Of a DNA stretch of 64,000 nt, positions 34,709-42,684 are shown piece after piece. Numbering within the stretch: the first letter of the stretch is position 1; each line of letters begins with the position of its first letter. A model generated the notes under the pieces. That model was not told the origin of the DNA and made no database searches. It worked only from the letters and a program-made list of their open reading frames with translations. A program made the position numbers and the translations under genes. Where the stretch lies: contig NZ_SRYB01000001.1 in the NCBI RefSeq assembly GCF_004793975.1, forward strand, positions 1 to 64,000, read 5' to 3'. The DNA is from Lepagella muris. GTDB lineage: Bacteria > Bacteroidota > Bacteroidia > Bacteroidales > Muribaculaceae.

Positions 34709-36456
34709 CAGCTGTAAACAATACGGCATCACGTCGCAGTTCGTATCTTGTGGGGAAAGCGTTCCGCAGTTTCCTTCTTGCATCGGTGCTCACGGCTGCC
34801 GCCTCGCAGGTGGGCAACCTGATAGATGGTCTGATGTTGAGTCATTTCATAGGTGAGAACGCCATGAGTGCCATCAATATCACCACGCCTGTCACGCAGA
34901 CGATGTTTGCCATCTGTATCCTTATCGGGGTCGGCGGCTCGATGCTTGCCGGCATGGCGATAGGGAATCATCGCAGGGATGAGGCGTCGGGCATCTTCTC
35001 AATGGTGGCTACGAGTGCTGTGGTAATCGGATTGATAATCGGATCTTTGGGGATGGTGTTTTTCCATCCCCTCATATCCACCCTCTGCCCGGATACAGCT
35101 CTTATGGGCTACACCGGAGATTATCTTCAGATAGTATTGCCGTCGGCAGCAATCTATATGCTAATGGTTGTGGTACAGATGTTTGTCACTCTTGATGGTG
35201 AACCTAAGAGAGTTACCGCCGCACTGACCACGTGTACGGTTGTCAACCTGTCGCTTGACTATGTTTTCATCGTGCCGCTGAAGATGGGTGTCACCGGTGC
35301 GGGTATCGCGACTGTGGTCAGCTATGTTGCGGCAATCACTGTGCTGCTTCTCCATTTCCGGAAGGAGGGGACGTTGCGCTATACATTGCCGCGTCAGGGT
35401 GCTCTGATAAAGTCTATTGCCACTATGGGGCTACCGTTCGGAATTGCCACGGTGCTGGTGGCGGTGCAGATGCTGGGTAATAACCTTGTGGCGATAAATC
35501 TGATGGGCACGGCGGGTATTGTTGCCCTGTCGGTTTGCATGTATCTGCTGAGGTTCTCGATGATTATACTGACGGGTACCCTTGAATCGTTTCAGCCTGT
35601 GGCGGCTATCCTCAAAGGGTCGGGCGACAACGGTGGCGTGTCGCTTGTGCTTGGTAAGGCGTATGGCTTCCTGGCATTCAGTCTTACGCTCTTCGCGTTG
35701 ATCATGATTCTGTTTCCGGGTTGGATAATAAGTCTGTTCGACATTACTGACCCTGATTCGATGGATATGATGCATAGTGCGTTGCCTGCGTTTGCGTTCA
35801 ACGTCATACTTCAGGCTGTAGTGTATCTCCTGATTCCCGTCTATCAGCTTTATTCCCATCGAAAACTTGCGTTGGTAATCTCTTTCGGTCAGCCTCTCAT
35901 GCCACTGGTGTGCTTCTGGGCATTGACCACATTGTCAGCTCATGGGTGTGGGATAAATCCGTGGTGGGGTTTTGCGTTGGGTCAGCTTCTTGTGGCGGTC
36001 ATCGTGTATTTCTGTACTTTATCACGCCGTCATGATGACAGTGCGCCATTCGTTCTGATACCGCGTGCGAATCCCGACCGTATTTTCGACACTACGGTGA
36101 AGCCGGATTTCGGCAGTATGCAGGAGGGTCTAAAGGAGACTGATGAGTGGCTGAAGCGACAGGGTGTTGGTGATGAGATTCGCAACCGTGTTGTGTTGGC
36201 TATGGAGGAGTCTGTGAAGAACGTGATTCAGCATGGTCTTTCGAAGCGCAGGAAGTCGGCGATCGATGTGCGTATCTCTCTCGAACCGGATAGTATCCGG
36301 TATGTGCTCAATGATGAGGGTGTGCCTTTCAATCCGATGACGTGTAAGCCGGATGGGGGGTATGGTCTTACTATTGTGCAGAACATCTGTGATGATGTGA
36401 AGTATGAGTATCTGTTTCATCAGAACATTCTTCAGTTGGAATGGAAACGGCATTGA
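34705..36456 (+). CDS. MATE exporter fused to an RsbW-like ATPase domain
   Basis: A 583-residue fusion. Residues 1-435 form a MATE-type multidrug or metabolite exporter with 12 hydrophobic helices (LIDGLMLSHFIGENAMSAIN near the first, then the repeated halves). Residues ~455-583 are a histidine-kinase-like ATPase of the RsbW type: N-box AMEESVKNVIQHGLS with Glu501, Glu502 and Asn506, then YVLNDEGVPFNP and the glycine loop GGYGLTIVQNICDD. MATE pumps are ion driven and need no ATPase, so the added domain is probably regulatory, binding or phosphorylating the STAS protein of the same operon. It starts on the NRPS stop codon (ATGA) and overlaps the next gene by 16 bases, so it very likely exports the NRPS product. 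Confidence 0.93.
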   Translation: MTAVNNTASRRSSYLVGKAFRSFLLASVLTAAASQVGNLIDGLMLSHFIGENAMSAINITTPVTQTMFAICILIGVGGSMLAGMAIGNHRRDEASGIFSMVATSAVVIGLIIGSLGMVFFHPLISTLCPDTALMGYTGDYLQIVLPSAAIYMLMVVVQMFVTLDGEPKRVTAALTTCTVVNLSLDYVFIVPLKMGVTGAGIATVVSYVAAITVLLLHFRKEGTLRYTLPRQGALIKSIATMGLPFGIATVLVAVQMLGNNLVAINLMGTAGIVALSVCMYLLRFSMIILTGTLESFQPVAAILKGSGDNGGVSLVLGKAYGFLAFSLTLFALIMILFPGWIISLFDITDPDSMDMMHSALPAFAFNVILQAVVYLLIPVYQLYSHRKLALVISFGQPLMPLVCFWALTTLSAHGCGINPWWGFALGQLLVAVIVYFCTLSRRHDDSAPFVLIPRANPDRIFDTTVKPDFGSMQEGLKETDEWLKRQGVGDEIRNRVVLAMEESVKNVIQHGLSKRRKSAIDVRISLEPDSIRYVLNDEGVPFNPMTCKPDGGYGLTIVQNICDDVKYEYLFHQNILQLEWKRH

Positions 36457-37022
36457 TTGTGGAGGTGCCTGCGGGTCTGACTCCGCAGCAGTTGAGTGTG
36501 GAGGCCTATAGGGCACTTGCCCGGTTGTTGCGTGAGGAGTGTTGTCTGGAGGTTATGCCTGAGATAGTGAAGGATTCCAACGGGAAACCGTGGTTTCCTT
36601 CACGTCCGGATATCCATTTCTCGGTGTCGCATTGTAGGAGTGCGGTAATGGGGGCGATATCTTCGCATCCTGTAGGTTGCGACATAGAGGATATTGTGAC
36701 TGATGATGATGTGGGGATGCTCCTTGAAGTGGCGTTCAGTGATGAAGATAGGGAGCGCATACTCGCCGCATCTGATCCCCGCAAAGAGTTGACCCGGCTT
36801 TGGACTATAAAGGAGTCAAACGTAAAACGTCACGGTGTAATCCCCGACGATCCCCGTCTCTGGCCTTCAATGACTATCCCTTCTGAACTATCTGCAAACA
36901 CACATACCCCATCTGCAAACCCCTGCAAACCGATATACACCAAAACCGGCATCACGAAGACCTACGCATGGAGCGTCTCCGGCAATTACCCCGTCCCTCG
37001 CTTAAAAAATATAATCCTATAA
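36441..37022 (+). CDS. 4'-phosphopantetheinyl transferase
   Basis: A 193-residue Sfp-superfamily enzyme that moves phosphopantetheine from CoA to the carrier-protein serines of the NRPS (Ser956 and Ser1971). Seen: the substrate stretch NGKPWFPSRPDIHFSVSHC, the metal motif GCDIED, and WTIKESNVKRHG, the WxxKExxxK signature. Length is in the normal range. It overlaps the exporter gene by 16 bases, the tightest sign that NRPS, exporter and activating enzyme form one pathway. The last ~40 residues are poorly conserved and more AT-rich, marking the transition to the accessory DNA that follows. Confidence 0.93.
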   Translation: METALIVEVPAGLTPQQLSVEAYRALARLLREECCLEVMPEIVKDSNGKPWFPSRPDIHFSVSHCRSAVMGAISSHPVGCDIEDIVTDDDVGMLLEVAFSDEDRERILAASDPRKELTRLWTIKESNVKRHGVIPDDPRLWPSMTIPSELSANTHTPSANPCKPIYTKTGITKTYAWSVSGNYPVPRLKNIIL

Positions 37023-37542
37023 TCTTTTATTCAGTAGTCTTTCTATTAGCAGGTAAGGGGCAGTTTGGATTACTTTATAGATACATAAATCATAAAAAAA
37101 AACAGATATTTAAAGTTGTAATACGTTTGATTTTTTGATTCAAAATATAATGGTCTATTTTTAGAAAAGAGCATCTAAAATGTGCGAATTTATGATCCGT
37201 GGGTACACTCCATAGGTTTTAATTCTTACTTCAAAAACTGGAATGCGTAATTGAATACCCTATAAAATAATTGACTCGTCATACTCAATAATACAAAGAT
37301 AAATTGTATCTTTCCTCTAAAGAAAATTTTTTATTTATTCTGCTGGTGTAAAATCTCGTAGATTTTATATAAATTTGCACTTAAATTTGAAAAGTATGTC
37401 AACTCGGAATAACGTTGAGTTTTATGAACTTCTGAAATCTCGCATCAAAGAGAAGGTCTCAATCTTTTTGATGAGTAATATTTTAGAATATACTATCAAT
37501 ATCAATCAAATCATACGGTTAAATGTATATATAACAAAAGAT
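37023..37542. other. AT-rich intergenic stretch
   Basis: No convincing gene. A TAAATTTG -7 box at 37370-37377 could drive the secreted protein gene at 37543. An in-frame extension of that gene reaches back to 37375, including an ATG at 37396 (MSTRNNVEFYELLKSRIKEK), but it lacks export features and looks like leader or leftover sequence. No clear terminator for the NRPS operon is seen. Confidence 0.5.
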
Positions 37543-38046
37543 ATGAAACAATTTATTGTAGCATTTATATTTTTGGCGTTTGTAACAAGTTCATATGCCC
37601 AAAAAATAAAAAAACACGAAATAGACAAGTTTACAAAGGAGGAATTTGTACAAACTTCTTCTGTTAAACTATTTGATGTGTTTGGCTTTATGAGAAGACA
37701 TAAATTTGAATGCTACATTGAGAAACATGGGGATATAATCACAATGCCAGCTATTATGGGATTTGATTGTGAGAATATTAATATTGACAAAAACAGTGGT
37801 GTTATATTTTTATTGGATAATGATGAAACAATTGAATTGTTAACTGAATTTATAGGAGATACTGACAGGTATAATAGGTTTTCTACCTGTTTTAAATTAT
37901 CTCCAGAGGATGTGGAAAAACTGAGAAATAACAAAGTCGTATCTGTTCGAATTAATTATGTTGGTGGACACTATGATGCAGAAGTGAAAGAAAAGAATCA
38001 ATCTAAAATTTCTAATATGCTCAATTTGGTCCTACCTAAGTTGTGA
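37543..38046 (+). CDS. Secreted protein of unknown function
   Basis: A 167-residue protein with a clear signal peptide (KQFIVAFIFLAFVTSSYAQ, cleaved before KIKK). No family is recognised. The mature part is charged, with the pattern EFIGDTDRYNRFSTCFKLSP then VEKLRNNKVVSVRINYVGG. The frame is open upstream to 37375, but the ATG at 37543 puts the signal sequence at the front. AT-rich, single gene, between the NRPS operon and a homing-type endonuclease. A periplasmic or outer-membrane location is expected. Confidence 0.6.
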   Translation: MKQFIVAFIFLAFVTSSYAQKIKKHEIDKFTKEEFVQTSSVKLFDVFGFMRRHKFECYIEKHGDIITMPAIMGFDCENINIDKNSGVIFLLDNDETIELLTEFIGDTDRYNRFSTCFKLSPEDVEKLRNNKVVSVRINYVGGHYDAEVKEKNQSKISNMLNLVLPKL

Positions 38047-38115
38047 TTTCGATAAAATGAATTTCCATTAGAGCAATTAAACTTGTTTCTCTAATGGAAA
38101 TCCAAAACTTGGATT

Positions 38116-39186
38116 TTAATAAGATTGATTGATGAATATTTTCAATAACGTTGGCTTGTGAATATATCTCTTTCTGCCATCCTTTTTATATGGTATATCT
38201 TTGATAATATCCATGTGATAATATAGAACATTTCGGTTATGCCCAACCAATTGAACGGCTTCGCCGGTTCCAATCCAAATGGTAGGATCTATATTTTCCG
38301 ATATCGTAGAAATATTAACGTATTCCCAACGAAAACCACCTGCAGTGGTGCGTTTACCCTTACAACATTTAACAATACAACTACTGTCAATTCCAACTAA
38401 TTCTCCAGCAGATTTCGTGGAATCAAATTCGGCAATAGGTTCTCTATTAAGAGTTAACTGACGTACCGGAATACTTATATTTTTGCTTATCTTTGTTATT
38501 ATAGCATCTGTAATCGGATGTTCATTATGATAGATAAGTGCTGAAGCTTGAATTTTCGCTTTATAAGAGTTTGACTTTTTCTTTCCATACCATATATTCT
38601 TTTCTCCAGAACGAGATTTGGACATTTTTGCACAAGATTCTTGTGAATGCTTTTTGCCGAACATTCCGTTTTTCTCTCCCTTTAAACTAAGGGATAAGCG
38701 TTTCCTATGTTCTTTATCAGAATCGATTTCTCTTCTCCATTCTCTCCATTTGGGATCTTTATATAGAGTTTTCATTCTCACGCTTTGAGCTTCTTTTTCT
38801 TCTAATGTTCGAGGAGTGCCAGGTTTCCCTATTCGTGCTTGACTCATTTTTGCTCGTTGTTCTTCTGTGAATTTGAATCCGCGAGTGGTATAACCGCCAA
38901 GGGTCATATTATATCCATTGGTATAGCTATCATACTTTTCAATATAAAAAGATTCCAATTCATCGAGTTTCAGAGTTGCATCAAAACTGCAATTAAATTT
39001 AATTCTTTCAATCACTTCGTATGAGAATGAAGATGGTCCATATTTTTTACGAGCAGCGTCAATTTTATCGCCACCATATCTCTTGTTAATATTCAAAAAA
39101 GTTTTTCGTCGTCTTCGTTCCTGTGTGGTTTGTCCAATATAGATTTTTCCAGAAGGACTTGTGTACTTATATATAATACCTATCAT
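38116..39186 (-). CDS. GIY-YIG endonuclease with NUMOD repeats (homing type)
   Basis: A 356-residue DNA endonuclease. The N-terminal GIY-YIG domain is clear: GIIYKYTSPSGKIYIGQTTQ, the Arg-rich helix after it, and the catalytic Glu in DELESFYIEKYDS. DNA-binding modules follow: NUMOD3-type repeats (KNGMFGKKHSQESCAKMSKS, then GEKNIWYGKKKS) and a C-terminal NUMOD1-like unit (LNREPIAEFDSTKSAGELVG to GGFRWEYV). Such proteins are phage or mobile homing enzymes that cut a long DNA site and spread by repair. It is free-standing, not inside an intron or intein that I can see. It starts 4 bases inside the small gene upstream and has a good promoter at 39427-39457. Confidence 0.9.
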   Translation of the reverse strand: MIGIIYKYTSPSGKIYIGQTTQERRRRKTFLNINKRYGGDKIDAARKKYGPSSFSYEVIERIKFNCSFDATLKLDELESFYIEKYDSYTNGYNMTLGGYTTRGFKFTEEQRAKMSQARIGKPGTPRTLEEKEAQSVRMKTLYKDPKWREWRREIDSDKEHRKRLSLSLKGEKNGMFGKKHSQESCAKMSKSRSGEKNIWYGKKKSNSYKAKIQASALIYHNEHPITDAIITKISKNISIPVRQLTLNREPIAEFDSTKSAGELVGIDSSCIVKCCKGKRTTAGGFRWEYVNISTISENIDPTIWIGTGEAVQLVGHNRNVLYYHMDIIKDIPYKKDGRKRYIHKPTLLKIFINQSY

Positions 39187-39380
39187 ACACTGACCTCCTT
39201 TCTAAGTAGAATATTGATGATTGTGAAAATCTGATTTCTGACTATAAATATACCGAAGCTCTTGTCACAAAACAATGTATCGCTATAATCAAGCGATATA
39301 TAAACAGAATAGAATTCTGTAATCCCATTTATTGAATTTTTCATTTGTTTGAATTTTAAATACTTCCGATATGGAAGCAT
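39183..39380 (-). CDS. Small protein upstream of GIY-YIG endonuclease
   Basis: A 65-residue frame, or 53 residues if the second ATG (39344) is used. It overlaps the endonuclease start by 4 bases (ATGA), and the promoter at 39427-39457 lies just upstream of its start; both facts support real translation. The sequence (from MKNSINGITEFYSVYISLDY) matches nothing I recognise. It may be a leader peptide for coupled translation of the endonuclease. Confidence 0.45.
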   Translation of the reverse strand: MLPYRKYLKFKQMKNSINGITEFYSVYISLDYSDTLFCDKSFGIFIVRNQIFTIINILLRKEVSV

Positions 39381-39426
39381 AGTGAGGGGACAACGAAAGG
39401 AAGTCTCCTCTTTAGGGATTACGTTG

Positions 39427-39457
39427 CAAATTTAATAACAAATTTGGATATTTCAAA
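39427..39457 (-). promoter_or_regulatory. Promoter for the endonuclease unit
   Basis: On the minus strand: TTTG (39457-39454), a 19-base spacer, TAAATTTG (39434-39427). Transcription would start near 39420, about 40 bases before the small upstream gene. Confidence 0.7.
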
Positions 39458-39629
39458 ATACATATTCATTATGAGACGGCACTTTGAAACAATATTTTAG
39501 TTATATACGCGAGTTCTGGATAAGGACTCCACAAAAAAATTGAAACGGCAGCTTGAAGAAAGTTACTGTTCTATTTGATAATATTACTGATATTTAGTAA
39601 TTTAAGGGTATGTAAATGAGATGCATATC

Positions 39630-40195
39630 ATGGTTACTAGGGATAAATTTAGTGAAATTTTTTTGTATTGCAGACGATTTTTGCAAAGAATTTGAAGTCG
39701 AGATGTCAAAAACGCTCTCCCTACCTCAAAAGACGCTCCAATACGTAAACGCATGATGTCCGATTCGGAGGTAATCACAATCCTGATCTGTTTTCACTTC
39801 AACAGCTACTGGAATTTTAAACATTATTATCTCGGATGCGTGTGTCAACATTAGCGAGACCTTTCCACGCACATTCTCCTATAACCACTTTGTGGAGGGC
39901 ATGCTGCGCTGCTTTGTGGCTCTTACAATGATTCTGAGGCTCGCATGTTTCGGAATATGTTCGGGCATAAGTTTTGTTGACAGCACATGCATTCCGGTAA
40001 TCCATAACAAACGCCAGTTCAACATGAAAGTCTTCAAATGTATAGCAGAAAAAGGAAAAACTCAATGGGATGGAACGTAGGTTTTAAGCTGCATCTATTC
40101 GGTCGAGGCTACGTCGTAATCGATACCCTCTACATCGGTGCCGAGAAATTCCCCGTTCATTCCGTCAGCACCTTCAACATTTCAGGCGTGATTTA
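39630..40195 (+). pseudogene. IS982-family transposase remnant, several frameshifts
   Basis: Pieces of an IS982-type DDE transposase can be read by switching frame: MVTRDKFSEI from 39630, then FCIADDFCKEFEVEMSK after a shift in a T-run near 39660, then RKRMMSDSEVITILICFHFN and FKHYYLG, then FVDSTCIPVIHNKRQFNMKV with the catalytic Asp, KVFKCIAEKGKTQWDG, a shift at about 40078, and GFKLHLFGRGYVVID. IS982 transposases have the same order (IADDFCKEF, MSDSEIITILL, DSxPLPV, GFKLHL). The C-terminal part with the last catalytic residue is missing or unrecognisable. The element is dead and shows past transposition next to the Abi gene. Confidence 0.85.
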
Positions 40196-40269
40196 GCCCT
40201 TAAATGTTAAAAATGAGCCTTGAAGCAAAACTTTTCACTGAAATATTTTATAGTATAAATACAAAGTTG

Positions 40270-40370
40270 TAACTTTGTAACCGTAAAACAAGTCGATTAT
40301 CGGTTTCTACCGAGTCAAAGATAACCGAACCCGTTAGCATCCCGTTGAACTGCTGGCGGGTCACTTTTTT
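40270..40370 (+). ncRNA. Probable small structured RNA upstream of AbiF-like gene
   Basis: A TAACTTTG box (40270-40277) would start an RNA near 40284, and a strong terminator ends it at 40370, five bases before the Abi start codon at 40375. The ~87-base RNA has a 5' hairpin region (CGGT, TTCT, ACCG inside TTATC...GATAA) and the 3' terminator hairpin. AbiF-type HEPN proteins are reported to work with a small RNA antitoxin coded just upstream, and this layout matches. Expression is inferred; the -35-like element is weak. The start near 40284 could be off by several bases. Confidence 0.55.
40329..40370 (+). terminator. Intrinsic terminator directly before the Abi start codon
   Basis: An 11-bp stem (40329-40339 with 40351-40361, two G/T wobbles) and an 11-base loop, then TTTTTT at 40365-40370. 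Its position so close to an ATG on the same strand means it either ends a separate RNA or limits Abi expression to read-through. Confidence 0.75.
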
Positions 40371-40374
40371 ATAT

Positions 40375-41295
40375 ATGAATCAGAAGCCACGTTCTATTGA
40401 TGAACACATAAAGCACCTTCAAAATCGAGGAATGCAATTCCCCGACATGAATTCTGCTGTTGAATTTTTTTCTCGTATCAGTTATTCCCGGTTGAAATAT
40501 TATTGGCGTGACATGATAGATGATGAAACCGACGGTGATTTCATCGAGGGTGCCTCGTTTGATACCGTGATTGAACGATATTTGTTAGACCACGACCTCA
40601 GAATGATATTGTTTGATGCAATCGAAACTATTGAAGTCGCTTTCAGAGCAAAAATCATCAATCACATGTCGAAAGCAGCAGACAATGGCTTATGGTATCT
40701 TGATTCTTCATTATTTGAAGATAAACAAAGGCACCAAGACTTTGTGCTTGACCTTAAATACGAGTTTGAGCGAAGCACTGAACCGTTTGCAAAAAAATAT
40801 ATAGCTGAACATTCTAATTGGGATTCGGAATCATTCAGTGGAGACAATCCGGATGCGTGGTTGATTATTGAGATCGCAACTTTCGGAACATTATCCAAAA
40901 TGTACAAGAACCTTAAAAGTCAGTTACCTCAGCGGTCGGCGATTGCTAATGATTTCGGACTCTATTCCTCAAAAGACTTTTCTAATTGGATTGAAGTTAT
41001 CTCATTGCTCAGAAACATAGCGGCCCATCATTCCCGACTTTGGAACAGAAGCTTTAGCAAGAAAGTTTCTGATCCAAAAGGGAAACGTGACCGTTGGCTG
41101 AACGGAGCTTTTACCGAGCAACAGAAGAAAAAGCCCTATGCCGTAGCATGTGCAGTGGCTTACTTGTGTCGAGCTATCAATCCTCGACATAAGTTTTCGC
41201 TCTCTGTCAAAGAATTAGCCAGCAAATATCAAAATATTTCGTTTGGCAAATATGGGTTTCCTATCCGTTGGGAATCAGAGCCTTTGTGGAGATAA
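40375..41295 (+). CDS. Abi_2 (AbiD/AbiF-like) HEPN protein
   Basis: A 306-residue abortive-infection protein. The N-terminus (DEHIKHLQNRGMQFPDMNSA) and the helices with SYSRLKYYWRDMID, then LLDHDLRMILFDAIETIEVA are typical of Abi_2. The HEPN RNase motif R-x4-H is present in LRNIAAHHSRLWNR. Abi_2 HEPN proteins are RNA-cutting toxins that stop phage growth by halting the cell; AbiF forms are proposed relatives of Cas13 and are held inactive by a small RNA. The ATG at 40375 (MNQKPRSIDEH) is chosen over a TTG at 40345, which lies in the terminator stem-loop. A Crp-type regulator gene follows 20 bases later. Confidence 0.9.
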   Translation: MNQKPRSIDEHIKHLQNRGMQFPDMNSAVEFFSRISYSRLKYYWRDMIDDETDGDFIEGASFDTVIERYLLDHDLRMILFDAIETIEVAFRAKIINHMSKAADNGLWYLDSSLFEDKQRHQDFVLDLKYEFERSTEPFAKKYIAEHSNWDSESFSGDNPDAWLIIEIATFGTLSKMYKNLKSQLPQRSAIANDFGLYSSKDFSNWIEVISLLRNIAAHHSRLWNRSFSKKVSDPKGKRDRWLNGAFTEQQKKKPYAVACAVAYLCRAINPRHKFSLSVKELASKYQNISFGKYGFPIRWESEPLWR

Positions 41296-41315
41296 ACCAA
41301 ATTTACACATTCCAA

Positions 41316-41882
41316 ATGGCTGACAAATTCAACACATATCAAGAGGGTATTGACTTGGAGTTGTTTCGCTCGTTTTGTGAGGAACATGGTAGGCTTATGT
41401 CCTTTTCTAAAGGGGAGCATTTTACAAGACAAGGAAATATGTGCCGGCATTGGGGATTCATAACCAAAGGTCATTTTGCTTATACGGTCATTGACTCGTC
41501 AGGAAATGAAAAGATTGTCGGATTTGCATTCCAAGATACGCTCGTTGGCGACAGCTTCAGTATTATCAAAAAAGCAACAAGTCTAACTGATATTGTTGCA
41601 ATTTCTGATACCGAGGTAATAACTTGTGATGCTACTGACTTTCGCTTACTACTAAATTCAGACCTTAACATCCGGGTAGGTTTTGCGGAAAATTTGTTTG
41701 AAGACATATATACCCGTTACTTGCACCTTCATTCACTATCGCCCAAAGAAAGGTATCTACAGATAATAAAAGATTGTCCTGAGATTCTTCAATCTATATC
41801 ATTGAAGCAGCTTGCTTCATATCTTATGATAACGCCGACCTATCTCAGCCAAATTCGGAAACAACTCTTAATCGAGAAATAA
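41316..41882 (+). CDS. Crp/Fnr family transcriptional regulator
   Basis: A 188-residue regulator with an N-terminal cyclic-nucleotide-type beta barrel (FSKGEHFTRQGNMCRHWGFI, then GNEKIVGFAFQDTLVGD) and a C-terminal helix-turn-helix (ISLKQLASYLMITPTYLSQI). The cAMP phosphate-binding Arg-Ser pair is not seen, so it probably reads another signal, as most Bacteroidetes members do. ATG 41316 (MADKFNTYQ) is preferred to the earlier start, which overlaps the Abi gene. An inverted repeat just downstream (41897-41920) could be its terminator or its binding site before the dehydrogenase gene. Confidence 0.9.
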   Translation: MADKFNTYQEGIDLELFRSFCEEHGRLMSFSKGEHFTRQGNMCRHWGFITKGHFAYTVIDSSGNEKIVGFAFQDTLVGDSFSIIKKATSLTDIVAISDTEVITCDATDFRLLLNSDLNIRVGFAENLFEDIYTRYLHLHSLSPKERYLQIIKDCPEILQSISLKQLASYLMITPTYLSQIRKQLLIEK

Positions 41883-41896
41883 TCTCAGGTTAATGC

Positions 41897-41920
41897 AACT
41901 CTCAAAATAGTTTGAGAGTT
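41897..41920 (+). terminator. 10-bp hairpin after the Crp-type gene; terminator or operator
   Basis: AACTCTCAAA (41897-41906) and TTTGAGAGTT (41911-41920) pair perfectly around ATAG, then TTTT only partly continues. It is 14 bases past the Crp-type stop and upstream of the dehydrogenase promoter, so it could end the first transcript or be a palindrome bound by the Crp-type protein. Confidence 0.5.
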
Positions 41921-41949
41921 TTGTCGTAGTTTCGCTATAATTTTGCATC

Positions 41950-42651
41950 ATGGAAACTACTACGAATAATATTCTTATAATTGGTGCCACATCAGGCATA
42001 GGATATAGGTTATGGCAACATTATGTGTCGGAAGGTCATAATGTTGCCGTAATTGGGCGAAGGAAGGAAGTCCTTGACAAAATGCAAAAGGATTTTCCGG
42101 AACAAACATTCCCAATATGTTGTGATATTTCCGACCTATCGGCTATAAATGAATTATTCAGAAATATCCCTGAAATATTTAGCAATATAGATATTGCTAT
42201 TGTATGTGCCGGAGTCGGAGAATTAAATCCGGAACTTGATATTGATACCGAATTATCCACTGTATCAGTTAATGTGCAGGGTTGGACCAAAATGGTGGCA
42301 ACACTCTATAAGTTATTTGAACGACAACAGTCAGGGCAACTTGTAGCTCTGACGTCTATCGGAGGACTTCAACCAACTCCTATAGCTCCATCATATAGTG
42401 CGTCGAAGGCGTTTCAGATAAACTATATTAAAGCTCTTCAGAAAAAATCCAAGAATATACCAATAATTGTCACAGAGATACGTCCGGGTCTTGTTGACAC
42501 AAGAATGGCTAAAGGGGAAGGGTTGTTTTGGGTAATGCCGTTGGATAAGGTGGTACCCATGATAATAAACGCTGTTTCCCGGAAGAAAAAACTTCAGATT
42601 GTAACAACTCGATGGTGTCTAATAAATTGGATTTTAAGACATTTAGTATAA
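41950..42651 (+). CDS. Short-chain dehydrogenase/reductase
   Basis: A 233-residue NAD(P)-dependent SDR enzyme of the cytoplasm. The cofactor loop is IIGATSGIGYRLW (TGxxxGIG form, here GATSGIG), followed by NVAVIGRR, CDISDLS, VCAGVGE and the catalytic Ser and YSASK (YxxxK). The substrate is not known. A TAATTTTG -7 box ends only four bases before the start codon (41938-41945 versus ATG 41950), so if it is used the mRNA is nearly leaderless. It is probably regulated by the upstream Crp-type protein. Confidence 0.9.
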   Translation: METTTNNILIIGATSGIGYRLWQHYVSEGHNVAVIGRRKEVLDKMQKDFPEQTFPICCDISDLSAINELFRNIPEIFSNIDIAIVCAGVGELNPELDIDTELSTVSVNVQGWTKMVATLYKLFERQQSGQLVALTSIGGLQPTPIAPSYSASKAFQINYIKALQKKSKNIPIIVTEIRPGLVDTRMAKGEGLFWVMPLDKVVPMIINAVSRKKKLQIVTTRWCLINWILRHLV

Positions 42652-42684
42652 CTGTAGATTTTATTAGTGGAAATCAATATAAAT

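Noticed and set aside
38116..39186. Group I intron or intein around the GIY-YIG endonuclease
   Set aside because: No split host gene is found on either side, and the enzyme has its own promoter and start.
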